Assembly (NCBI GenBank): GCA_016203765.1
Contig: JACQMB010000046.1
Span: 1-11,789 of the forward strand
Length of the DNA stretch: 11,789 nt
Reading direction: 5' to 3'
Source of the DNA: Deltaproteobacteria bacterium
GTDB taxonomy: Bacteria > UBA10199 > SPLOWO2-01-44-7
The position numbers and the translations under genes are program-made. Positions 6,901-11,789 of the stretch are shown in pieces. The notes under the pieces were generated by a model, which was given only the letters and a program-made list of their open reading frames with translations, was not told the DNA's origin and did not search any database. Each line of letters opens with the position of its first letter. The first letter of the stretch is position 1.

Positions 6901-7158
6901 GAACGGATCAACAAAGTCTTGGAGGGCCCGCCCCATATCGGCGAGGCCTTGGAAAAAGGCGGCGTCGGCTTGGTCATCAATACCACTTTGGAAAGACAGC
7001 AGATCGCCGATTCCTACCTGATTCGGCGCACCGCCCTGGAAAAGGGAATCCCCTATTTTGTCAATATCCGCGCGGCCCGCGCGGCCGCCGAAGCCATGGC
7101 CTATTTGAAGGAAGCAGGCACGTTGGAACCCATTTTATTGGCCAAAAATTCCCTTTAG
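3937..7158 (+). CDS. carB: Carbamoyl-phosphate synthase large subunit
   Basis: The 1073-residue product is CarB, which makes carbamoyl phosphate from bicarbonate, ammonia and two ATP. The start at MPKRTDIHKILVIGSGPI matches the E. coli N-terminus; upstream in-frame codons are carA and repeat sequence. Order: carboxyphosphate half with ATP-grasp (metal ligands Glu299 and Asn301 in MIEINPRVSRS), oligomerisation domain (about 420-540), carbamoyl-phosphate half (VILGSGPNRIGQGIEFDY; Glu833/Asn835 in VLEVNPRASRT), and a C-terminal MGS-like allosteric domain (about 939-1073). Two repeats lie inside it: a heptamer array at residues about 405-419, and a palindromic element read as residues 860-884 between the second ATP-grasp and IYSVKTPVFPF. 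Both replace variable linkers rather than catalytic parts. No Shine-Dalgarno is visible, so translation probably couples to carA. The gene appears functional. Confidence 0.97.
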   Translation: MPKRTDIHKILVIGSGPIQIGQACEFDYSGTQALKALKQEGFQTVLVNSNPATIMTDPEFADATYIEPLTFDFLAKIIEKEKPDALLPTVGGQTALNLAMELHQKGILKKFGVRLIGASAEAIHRAEDRKAFKECMTGIGLKVPPSGLAHSLEEARAVIREIGFPCVIRPAFTLGGAGGNIVHNPYEFEYYVQWGLSLSPIKQILIEQSVLGWKEFELEVMRDCKDNVVIICSIENMDPMGVHTGDSITVAPVQTLTDKEYQTMRDSAIKAIRAIGVDTGGCNIQFAVHPETGEQVMIEINPRVSRSSALASKATGFPIAKIAAKLAVGYALDELPNDITQKTPASFEPSIDYVVTKVPRFDFEKFPKTPDTLTTQMKSVGEVMAIGRTFRESFQKAIRSLEVRNYGPRTTDHGLRTKDLLQRPRANWSWEIAEALWMGVSIEEIYKITKIDRWFLNQIREIVNAERELKGRKLPDLSRNELWSLKADGFSDKRLALFLECSDGDVRRRRAREKIRPVYKTVDTCAAEFAAHTPYLYSTYENEDEFPPTQNKKVVILGSGPNRIGQGIEFDYACVHACMAFREAGFETIMVNCNPETVSTDYDISDRLYFEPLTLEDVLSILEKEKPDGVVLQFGGQTPLKLALGIQQAGFKILGTAGEDIDRAEDREKFKALLDELKLKQPANALAHNMEEAKAMAFQIGFPLLLRPSYVLGGRAMVVVHDAKHLEEALKEAFYVSEEHPVLIEHFLKDAVEMDVDAIGDGREIVIAGVMEHIEEAGVHSGDSSCCLPARLLGPEIIRKIEEQTIALGRALQIKGMMNVQFAVQEGVVYVLEVNPRASRTVPFVSKATGIPWAKVAVDVIASEAKQSSYHLDCFTPLRGVRNDNIYSVKTPVFPFIKFPNVDTILTTEMCSIGEVMGRGKTFAEAFAKAQLAAGQALPRPPATVFLSVHDGDKPHALSVARELSQMGYKLLTTGGTHLFLKKEGIDSERINKVLEGPPHIGEALEKGGVGLVINTTLERQQIADSYLIRRTALEKGIPYFVNIRAARAAAEAMAYLKEAGTLEPILLAKNSL
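5151..5192 (+). repeat. Heptanucleotide tandem repeat inside carB (C[T/C]ACGGA)n
   Basis: Five units alternating CTACGGA and CCACGGA, followed by a degenerate CTAAAGA, span 42 bases, which is 14 codons, so the frame is kept. They encode residues about 405-419 (YGPRTTDHGLRTKD) in the linker between the first ATP-grasp half and the oligomerisation domain. Written cyclically, the unit ACCACGG differs by one base from the TCCACGG unit at the carA end. Confidence 0.9.
6514..6588. repeat. 75-bp palindromic interspersed element embedded in frame in carB
   Basis: The outer arms GTCATTGCGA (6514-6523) and TCGCAATGAC (6579-6588) are perfectly complementary. Inside are two more stems: GAAGCAATCCAG with CTGGATTGCTTC (6531-6542/6550-6561) and CCCCGC with GCGGGG (6563-6568/6572-6577). 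Together they would fold as a three-way junction. The GTCATTGCGAGCGAAG... sequence is, to my recollection, a dispersed palindromic repeat in many metagenomic bacterial genomes. Here it begins exactly on a codon boundary and is read as 25 sense codons. Confidence 0.88.
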
Positions 7159-8136
7159 TTTTTCTATTCCTTCTTCCATTCCCTGTTTGATTTCCTGGGG
7201 AAGGGCCTCCACCGCCTTGGGGATCTCTTCCGCAAGGATGGAGGCGGTGGCCTTGGCAATGGCCCGATGCAGGTCCGTCAAAAGGTTAAACTGCGGGTTT
7301 TTGATATCCCCGCTGATCAGAAAATCGAGCTCGAGGTTTCCCTCCTTGTCCTTCAGTTTTTCCACGACCCGCTCGGCCGCGGCGCCGAATAACATCGGAC
7401 GTTTGGGCTGGAGCTCCAGATTTTGAATGACGGCATGGACCGGGGCGGAAAGCCTGTTTTGCTTGCACTGGGCTTGAGTGGTGAGGCTGGCGGCCCCCCG
7501 GGTGATTTTAAATTTATTGTCGGCATCGTCGTAATAGGGTTCAAACGGGGGGAGGGGGAGGTTTTTGAGCGAGACCTCGGCTTCAAAAGAGGTTTTTTTG
7601 TCGAAAAGATTTCCCTTTCCCTCGATCCGGAAAGGGGCCTCCCCATCGATGCGGGCGGTCAGCGCAAAACCGCTTGGTGTTATCTCCATGTCGATTTTGG
7701 TGAGGGTAGTTGTTTTTCCGGCCGACCGGTCGTTATAAATGAGTGAGCCGTTTTCAATGGCGATTTTTTGAATGACGACGGGCGATTCGCCCTCGCCCGG
7801 CTTCAACAAATCGAGATCTTTCCGGCGGAAATTCAGGACCGGCTTTTTCAGGGTGAGGGTGAGCGTCGATTTTTCCCCCTTGAGGAGGGGGAGGGGGGGA
7901 ACCCAGACGGTTATTTTTTTAACCGTTAAAAAATCCCCGACCTTGAGGTCATGGATGACGAGACCGCCGGCCAGCAGGTTGAGTTCGGCCCGCGAAAGGG
8001 TAACCGGCGCCCCGACCGCCTCGCCGGCCTTTTTTAAAGCGAAACGGGTAAGGAACGGCCGGCTGAAAAAGGCGAGGGCAACGGTCAATATCAAAAATCC
8101 GGCCAAGCCGATGATAACCCATTTTAATTTTCGCAT
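7135..8136 (-). CDS. AsmA-like (DUF748-type) membrane-anchored protein
   Basis: This is a 333-residue protein with a short basic N-terminus and one membrane segment (about residues 5-23, VIIGLAGFLILTVALAFF). A long beta-rich periplasmic part with AsmA/DUF748 character follows: GAPVTLSRAELNLLAGGLVIHDLKVGD, then repeated strands (LTLTLKKPVLNFRRKDL, IENGSLIYNDRSAG, ISGDIKNPQFNL). The C-terminus is an amphipathic helical stretch (about 285-333). AsmA-like proteins act at the envelope, several in lipid transport to the outer membrane; the exact role here is unknown. I chose the ATG at 8136. A GTG at 8154 in the same frame is possible, but its AGAGG abuts the start codon without spacing. The 3' end overlaps the 3' end of carB by 24 bases on the opposite strand. 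Confidence 0.75.
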   Translation of the reverse strand: MRKLKWVIIGLAGFLILTVALAFFSRPFLTRFALKKAGEAVGAPVTLSRAELNLLAGGLVIHDLKVGDFLTVKKITVWVPPLPLLKGEKSTLTLTLKKPVLNFRRKDLDLLKPGEGESPVVIQKIAIENGSLIYNDRSAGKTTTLTKIDMEITPSGFALTARIDGEAPFRIEGKGNLFDKKTSFEAEVSLKNLPLPPFEPYYDDADNKFKITRGAASLTTQAQCKQNRLSAPVHAVIQNLELQPKRPMLFGAAAERVVEKLKDKEGNLELDFLISGDIKNPQFNLLTDLHRAIAKATASILAEEIPKAVEALPQEIKQGMEEGIEKLKGIFGQ

Positions 8137-8205
8137 TGCAAACCGCTTATACACCCTCTATGCCTTGGCACGCAACTTTTAAAGGAAATTGCCGATAACT
8201 ATAGT

Positions 8206-8319
8206 GTGAGGGCTAAACATCGGATATTTGGCTATTTTACCGGGTTTGCGGCCGGGATGAAGTTTCTGGCCTTGGCCCTCGACGGGACATTTTCCTTCAT
8301 TTCTTTATTTTTCAAATAG
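8206..8319 (+). CDS. Possible 37-codon small hydrophobic protein
   Basis: A GTG-initiated frame of 37 codons reads VRAKHRIFGYFTGFAAG then KFLALALDGTFSFISLF-FK and stops at TAG. It has a basic start followed by a mostly hydrophobic stretch, as in small membrane proteins. An AAAGGA lies about 20 bases upstream, too far for normal spacing, and the frame stays open upstream without a better start. It could equally be a gene remnant or chance. I do not recognise it. Confidence 0.2.
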   Translation: MRAKHRIFGYFTGFAAGMKFLALALDGTFSFISLFFK

Positions 8320-8480
8320 TTAACAGGGCGCCTCTCACCATCTCACCAAAAGCCCATCCCTGTGGATAACTTTTTAGAAGTTTTTTCCCTTGTCCTGCCA
8401 GCAGTTAAACGAGCCTCTGCAAAAACATATTGCCGGCATAAAAATATTTGATAGAAATCCCCATGCATCCAAGAGTTCGT
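8320..8480. other. Non-coding stretch with a single DnaA-box-like site
   Basis: I see no gene here. A tandem octamer TCTCACCA x2 lies at 8333-8348. TGTGGATAA at 8361-8369 is the exact complement of the DnaA box TTATCCACA. Only one such box is visible, so this is not evidence for an origin. Confidence 0.3.
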
Positions 8481-8518
8481 TGACAAGTAAATCAATAATC
8501 GTTTAGGGGTGGCAGCTT
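8481..8518 (+). repeat. Left arm of a ~38-bp imperfect inverted repeat
   Basis: Beginning TGACAAG and ending GGCAGCTT, this matches the minus strand of 9051-9087. The core AATCAATAATCGTTTAGG (18 bases) is identical. TA replaces CG at bases 8-9, and the inner 10-11 bases match with a few changes and one indel. Similarity stops sharply outside TGACAAG. The two arms enclose the structured-RNA candidate. Confidence 0.85.
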
Positions 8519-8591
8519 CCGACCTGATCCCTCCTCCTACGCAAGGCTGGAAAAGAAAAGTTCCAAACAAAATTTCAAGGGATAGAAATAT

Positions 8592-8696
8592 CGCCTGAAA
8601 TTTCGGGCGGCCGGTGCCAGGAATGAATTTTTTCCTTAAAGGAAAGGGGTTGGCGGAAAAAAAGGCTCAAAGGGGAGTTTTCCTTCCAAAAGAAGG
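8592..8696. repeat. Small hairpins between the left inverted-repeat arm and the RNA candidate
   Basis: This stretch holds a palindrome CGCCTGAAA/TTTCGGGCG (8592-8609, one T-G pair), TTTCCTT-A-AAGGAAA around 8631-8645, and CCTTC-CAAAA-GAAGG at 8682-8696. No gene is visible. The last hairpin ends just before the proposed RNA scaffold. Confidence 0.45.
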
Positions 8697-8709
8697 GGGG
8701 CTATTCAAG

Positions 8710-9058
8710 GTGAGAGCAAGTCTCTAAGATCCAAATAATAGGAGGCCATTCCCATAGCTAGGGAATGGTCTTCGAACTAAAGGGTGCAAGAGGCGGACAA
8801 GCCGGAGACGGCCGGACTCAAGCCCTGAAAAAAACCCTAAAAGCCGAATGGAAATCTCAGGAGAGGAAGGTAGCAAAAGTTTGGGCGAATCCGGTCCAAG
8901 CAGAAGTTGCCGGACAGGGGGATGGCGCCAAATCTCCGGAGCCAGGTTGTTAGGACCGTACGAATCTTAACGGCGAATGGCATGAGAGAATGCGTACCCG
9001 AAAGGGTTAGCGGCCTACCCTCGAATCTCAACACTCTGGAGAGGCAGAATAAGCCGCC
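8710..9058 (+). ncRNA. Large structured RNA, candidate HEARO / omegaRNA without a nuclease gene
   Basis: About 350 bases lack a credible protein frame but are dense in stems. These are a 10-bp hairpin (8744-8753/8761-8770); GCCG-GAGA-CGGC with a GNRA loop (8801-8812); TCCGG..CAA/TTG..CCGGA (8890-8914); TGGC/GCCA (8923-8926/8941-8944); GTACG/CGTAC (8958-8962/8993-8997); ACCC-GAAA-GGGT (8996-9007); and a closing GCGGC/GCCGC (9010-9014/9053-9057). It opens with GTGAGAGCAAG. HEARO RNAs, now known as omegaRNAs of IsrB/IscB-type systems, begin at ATGA/GTGA, are a few hundred bases long, and often occur without their ORF. The family call is from recalled features, not a covariance search; a group II intron remnant or an undescribed RNA are alternatives. 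Any guide would be the bases just upstream (about 8690-8709). Confidence 0.5.
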
Positions 9059-9087
9059 GACCTAAACGATTATTGATTCGCTTGTCA
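9051..9087 (-). repeat. Right arm of the ~38-bp imperfect inverted repeat
   Basis: On the minus strand this reads TGACAAG-CG-AATC... to GGCGGCTT and mirrors 8481-8518. It contains the last eight codons and the stop of the glycosyltransferase gene and overlaps the closing stem of the RNA candidate. This suggests the repeat supplied the present C-terminus of that gene. Confidence 0.85.
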
Positions 9088-9892
9088 TCCCCGCCAAATT
9101 CTCAAAATGTTTCGCTTCCGAAAGCCGGCCATGCTTGGCGTAGCCCTTGGCCAGGATTCGACTGCGGCGCCCGATATTCAAACGAACCAACCGGCGCTGA
9201 TCTTCGTTGAGCTTGGGATCTTTTAAAATTTTCACCAGGGCCTTCACTCGCCAGGCATCCTGCCCCCATTTGGCGGAAAGTTGGCCTTCGTGGCCGTTTC
9301 GTTTGATCGTCAGTTTTTCGGGCAGGCAATGGATCGGAGTGCGGAGGGAAACGCGGAGCCACATTTCATAGTCCTCGCAAAGCACAAAATTTTCGTCAAA
9401 GGGGCCCGCGGCCGCGAAAACCTCCCGGTGGATCATCACCGCCGAGGGGGAGACAATGCACAACGGGAGGCAATCCTCGAATATCCAGCCCGATTTTTTC
9501 TTGTGCCTCTTGCCGGGATTGACGCGCCGGCCCTTACGTAGCCAGACTTCTTCGGTCTGGACCACCCGCGCGGTATGATTTTTTCGGATAAATTCCGTCT
9601 GTATGGCCAATTTTTCCCTCTCCCAAAGATCATCGGCGTCCAAAAAGGCGATCCACTCTCCCTTCGCGTGTTGAATTCCCAAGTTTCTGGCGGCCGCCAC
9701 CCCTTGGTTGGGCTGATAAAAATAGCGGACATTCGAAAAATTACGCCGGCAGATTTCGGCCGTTTTATCCGTGGAGCCGTCGTCGGCCACGATCGTTTCC
9801 ATCGGCTTTAAAGTTTGCGCGGCCACTGAGGCGAGGGCCTCCCGCAGAAAACCGGCGCGGTTAAAAGTCGGGATGATCACGCTGATCGTCAT
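9062..9892 (-). CDS. Family 2 (GT-A) glycosyltransferase
   Basis: This 276-residue protein is a GT-A fold family 2 glycosyltransferase that should transfer a sugar from a nucleotide-sugar donor, probably for surface polysaccharide. The visible motifs are SVIIPTFNRAGFLREALASV at the N-terminus, DDGS (37-40), GVAAARNLGI (64-73), the metal-binding DADD (85-88), and the acceptor-side ED in LCEDYEMWLR (173-174). No membrane segment is present, so it acts in the cytoplasm or at the inner face of the membrane. The ATG overlaps the stop of the ATP-grasp gene (ATGA), implying translational coupling. The final eight residues (MTSESIIV, from the internal Met) are encoded by the right arm of the inverted repeat, so the native C-terminus may have been altered. 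Donor and acceptor cannot be predicted. Confidence 0.92.
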   Translation of the reverse strand: MTISVIIPTFNRAGFLREALASVAAQTLKPMETIVADDGSTDKTAEICRRNFSNVRYFYQPNQGVAAARNLGIQHAKGEWIAFLDADDLWEREKLAIQTEFIRKNHTARVVQTEEVWLRKGRRVNPGKRHKKKSGWIFEDCLPLCIVSPSAVMIHREVFAAAGPFDENFVLCEDYEMWLRVSLRTPIHCLPEKLTIKRNGHEGQLSAKWGQDAWRVKALVKILKDPKLNEDQRRLVRLNIGRRSRILAKGYAKHGRLSEAKHFENLAGMTSESIIV

Positions 9893-10917
9893 CGCGGGTG
9901 GAATCCTAGCTGTAAAATTTTTTGAATCAAGCGGTTATATTCCATCCCCCCCTTGCGGGCCGAGCGGGCAAAATCCTCGTCCTTGGCGATAAAGGGGTTG
10001 GGGTTGGCCTCCAAAACGACGATGTCGTCGGCGGGGGTCAGGCGTAAATCGACGCGGCCGTAACCCTGGATAGACAAAAGGCGATAGACTTTTTTACAAA
10101 TCGCCTGGATTTTTTTCTCCAGTTCGGGTTTTAAAGCGGCAAACCGATTTTTGATCCCCCAGCGCCGGCGGTATTTTTCATCCCACTTGGCCTTGAAGGT
10201 GGCGAATTTTCGGTCGGCCTCCGGAATATTTTCAAAAACCATTTCCCGAACCGGAAAGGCCCGCAGGCGCCGGTTGCCCAAAATACTGACATACAGTTCG
10301 CGGCCCTCGACATATTCCTCCGCGATGGCGTCCTGTTTGAACGTGTCGTGGATAAATCGGACCCGCTCGACGAGGGCGGCCTCCCGATCGACCAGCGAAT
10401 TTTGCGAGATGCCGAAGGAGGCCTCCTCCCGCAGGGGATTAACCAGAATCGGATATTATAGATTTGGGGGAGGGGCGATGGGGTGTCCTTTCGGATAGAC
10501 GCGAAAGAGGGGAGTTTGGATGTGATGGTGGCACAATATCTTTTTGGCGATCCCCTTGTTGCGGCAGAGCATCAGGCCGGCGGGCCCGCTGCCGGTGTAG
10601 GGGATTTGCAGAAGCTCGAAAAGTCCCGCGACATTCCGGTCATAATACGAGCGGTCGTGAAAATGTTCGGTGAGGTTGAAGAGGATGTCCGGTTTTTCCT
10701 TCGCCGCCGCCTTGAGGATGAGCTGGATATCGTCAAAAACCCCCAGCGTCCGGACGCGGTGCCCCAATGCCTTCAGCGCCGCGCAGACGTGATTTTCGGT
10801 CTTCCAGTCTTCCTCCTCTTCCATGGCCTTTTTGAAATTCTGGTCGGCGGGCGGGGTGCCGGCGGAATCAAAAATGACCAGGACATTCAGTCCGGTCCGA
10901 TCCATGATCAAAGCCAT
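9889..10917 (-). pseudogene. D-Ala-D-Ala-ligase-like ATP-grasp gene interrupted by an in-frame TAA
   Basis: The frame runs 342 codons with one internal stop at codon 154 (TAA on the minus strand, 10456-10458); both sides are in the same frame. Before it: NVLVIFDSAGTPP, DILFNLTEHF, LLQIPYTGSGP and NKGIAKKIL, typical of Ddl-like enzymes. After it: YPILVNPLREEASFGIS, EEYVEGRELYVSILG, GYGRVDLRLT and VLEANPNP, the ATP-grasp core and metal-binding end. Homologs normally read 'K-YP-x-IVKP' here, so the stop replaces what looks like a Lys codon, and the ATP-binding Lys of VKP is Asn. Two lesions suggest decay; alternatives are a sequencing error or readthrough. It overlaps the YdcF-like gene by 10 bases upstream and the glycosyltransferase by 4. 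ATG at 10905 (MDRTGLNVLVIFD), with GGATGG 8 bases before it, is an alternative start. Confidence 0.8.
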
Positions 10918-11666
10918 CCCAGGATTTTATAAACGAGCAGTCCGCAATATTCGTTCAGGCCGCGATAGATGCCGCCGGCGTTTTCCCAGGAGGGATAATC
11001 CAAACTGAGAATGAAGCTGGAGGGGGAATAGGCCCTGACAGGGATGGTTTCAAAGCCGGCCTGGCGAAAGGTAGCGTCGGTGCGCACCAGATGGAGCGGG
11101 GTGGTGACCAGAAAGACTTTGGTCAACCCCTGCGCCTTGAGAAGATTATAGGAAAAAACGGCATTGTCATGCGTACTCCTGGCAACTTTTTCAAGCAGGA
11201 TGACCTCCCGTGGAACGCCCATTTCCATCGCCGCGTCGGCCATCCATTCGGCCCCCGAACGCCTCTGCTCGGGACTTCCCTTGCCGGCGCTGAGCAGAAG
11301 CAGGGGGGCCTTCCCTTCTTTCCAGAGAGAGATTCCTTTTTGCAGGCGGAGCCAAGTCACTTCCGAAAGGTAGCCGCTGGGGTGGATTCCTTCCGAGGGG
11401 ACAACAATAACCTGCGCGGTGCAGGTCGGATCGGCCAGGCAGGCGGTCGACCGGTCCAGCTTTTCCGCCCAATAGAAAAGGGGTTTGGCCAAAATATCGG
11501 CGACGCCGGGCCAGGTCATCACACTGATAACGAATAATCCCGCCCCGGCGATCCGGGCCGCCCGCCGCCGCCGGCCGCGCAACACCCAAAAGGCGCAAAA
11601 CAAGACGAACAAGGTGACGGGCAATCCGCCCCCGAAGAGAAGGCTTTTAATCCAGAGTCTGAACAT
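10908..11666 (-). CDS. YdcF/ElyC/SanA-like DUF218 membrane protein
   Basis: This is a 252-residue protein with two N-terminal membrane segments (about residues 10-29 and 38-57) and a DUF218 domain (about 84-245). Family features are the opening strand AQVIVVPSEG, the SEVTWLRLQKGISLWKEGKAPLLLLSAGKG block, EVILLEKVARSTHDNAVFS (the E..S-x-x-T-x-x-N region), and LVTTPLHLVR. In ElyC/SanA relatives this domain is periplasmic or membrane-linked and connected to peptidoglycan or envelope-carrier metabolism; the reaction is not established. The usual GGG after the first strand is replaced by PSEG, a modest deviation. It heads an overlapping run with the ATP-grasp and glycosyltransferase genes, consistent with an envelope-polymer role. 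No clear Shine-Dalgarno precedes the ATG. Confidence 0.8.
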   Translation of the reverse strand: MFRLWIKSLLFGGGLPVTLFVLFCAFWVLRGRRRRAARIAGAGLFVISVMTWPGVADILAKPLFYWAEKLDRSTACLADPTCTAQVIVVPSEGIHPSGYLSEVTWLRLQKGISLWKEGKAPLLLLSAGKGSPEQRRSGAEWMADAAMEMGVPREVILLEKVARSTHDNAVFSYNLLKAQGLTKVFLVTTPLHLVRTDATFRQAGFETIPVRAYSPSSFILSLDYPSWENAGGIYRGLNEYCGLLVYKILGWL

Positions 11667-11675
11667 GGTCGCGGC

Positions 11676-11692
11676 GTGTCAGTGGTTGACAC
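11676..11692. promoter_or_regulatory. Inverted repeat overlapping the tRNA -35 element
   Basis: GTGTCA-GTGGT-TGACAC is a perfect 6-bp inverted repeat. Its right arm contains most of the TTGACA of the tRNA promoter, and it lies 10 bases from the divergent YdcF-like start. It could be an operator serving either direction, or chance. Confidence 0.3.
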
Positions 11693-11714
11693 CCCAGATA
11701 CCCTTATATAGCAT
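11686..11714 (+). promoter_or_regulatory. Sigma-70-type promoter of the tRNA-Lys gene
   Basis: A consensus -35 TTGACA (11686-11691) is followed after 17 bases by TAGCAT (11709-11714); the overlapping TATATA/TATAGC offers a -10 at shorter spacing. Transcription would start roughly 20-25 bases before the tRNA 5' end, as is common for tRNA genes. Confidence 0.6.
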
Positions 11715-11743
11715 CCGCAACCGTTTTAAAGTGAAAATTGCGG

Positions 11744-11789
11744 GAGGCGCTAGCTCAGCAGGTAGAGCATCTCCCTTTTAAGGAGAGGG
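11744..11789 (+). tRNA. tRNA-Lys (anticodon UUU), truncated by the window end
   Basis: The first 46 bases of a tRNA are present: acceptor 5' strand GAGGCGC, TA at positions 8-9, D-arm GCTC-AGCAGGTA-GAGC, anticodon stem TCTCC/GGAGA and loop CTTTTAA with anticodon TTT. The variable loop begins with GGG at the window edge. The TPsiC arm and 3' acceptor strand lie outside, so acceptor pairing cannot be checked. The UUU anticodon reads AAA/AAG lysine codons. Confidence 0.92.

Noticed and set aside
8361..8369. Perfect DnaA box complement as a sign of a replication origin
   Set aside because: Only one box is visible, with no box cluster, DUE or dnaA/dnaN neighbours.
8480..8508. TTGACA at 8480-8485 as the -35 of a promoter for the RNA
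   Set aside because: No acceptable -10 lies 16-18 bases downstream, and the hexamer overlaps the edge of the inverted-repeat arm.
8343..8570. A 75-codon minus-strand ORF across the left inverted-repeat arm
   Set aside because: It has no family features, crosses the repeat boundary and lacks a good start.
8765..8953. A 62-codon plus-strand ORF within the non-coding gap
   Set aside because: It lies entirely in the structured-RNA candidate, has low-complexity charged composition and no recognisable family; the hairpins explain the sequence better.
8837..9034. A 65-codon minus-strand ORF in the same region
   Set aside because: It is antisense to the RNA candidate, has no ribosome site, and its open frame follows from the GC-rich stems.
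8710..9058. RNase P RNA, tmRNA or a group I intron
   Set aside because: None of the signature blocks I know (the RNase P GAGGAAAGTC region, a tmRNA GGGGGC start and tag frame, the group I P7 core) is present.
10279..10281. TTG as an independent start giving a separate 130-residue protein after the stop in the ATP-grasp gene
   Set aside because: Family similarity continues upstream of it in the same frame to the TAA, so it is an internal codon.

Overview
The window (about 50% GC overall, AT-rich in some intergenic stretches) looks like a chromosomal segment of an uncultured Gram-negative bacterium. The envelope-type genes (AsmA-like, YdcF/ElyC-like, glycosyltransferase) and the dispersed repeats resemble those of deltaproteobacterial and candidate-phylum metagenome genomes. 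That is an impression from recalled sequences, not a classification.

Layout. 1-506 (+): a type II toxin-antitoxin pair (ribbon-helix-helix antitoxin, RelE/ParE toxin). 507-646: an AT-rich spacer with inverted repeats. 647-1285 (+): a stand-alone MEDS-domain protein. 1286-1422: a tail-to-tail spacer with two hairpins. 1423-2740 (-): an AbiEi/AbiEii pair (type IV-type toxin-antitoxin or abortive-infection module). 2835-7158 (+): carA-carB, both subunits of carbamoyl-phosphate synthase. 7135-8136 (-): an AsmA-like membrane-anchored protein whose 3' end overlaps that of carB. 8155-9061: about 900 bases without a convincing protein gene. This gap holds a large structured-RNA candidate at about 8710-9058 that I tentatively assign to the HEARO/omegaRNA family, enclosed by a roughly 38-bp imperfect inverted repeat. 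9062-11666 (-): a three-gene overlapping run: YdcF/DUF218-like protein, a D-Ala-D-Ala-ligase-like ATP-grasp gene broken by one in-frame TAA, and a GT-A family 2 glycosyltransferase. 11744-11789 (+): the first 46 bases of a tRNA-Lys(UUU) with a good promoter.

The carAB operon supplies carbamoyl phosphate for pyrimidine and arginine synthesis and looks functional. Even so, it carries three repeat-derived segments inside coding sequence. A 7-bp tandem repeat forms the carA tail next to the carB start. A related 7-bp repeat lies in the CarB inter-domain linker. A 75-bp palindromic 'GTCATTGCGAGCGAAG' element is read exactly in frame as 25 codons near the CarB C-terminus. All three fall in places expected to tolerate extra sequence.

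The most unusual parts are the orphan structured RNA with its inverted-repeat frame (no nuclease gene beside it) and the repeat-riddled carAB operon. The ATP-grasp gene has two independent-looking lesions, the TAA and loss of the expected ATP-binding lysine, and is best called a pseudogene unless readthrough or a sequencing error explains the stop.
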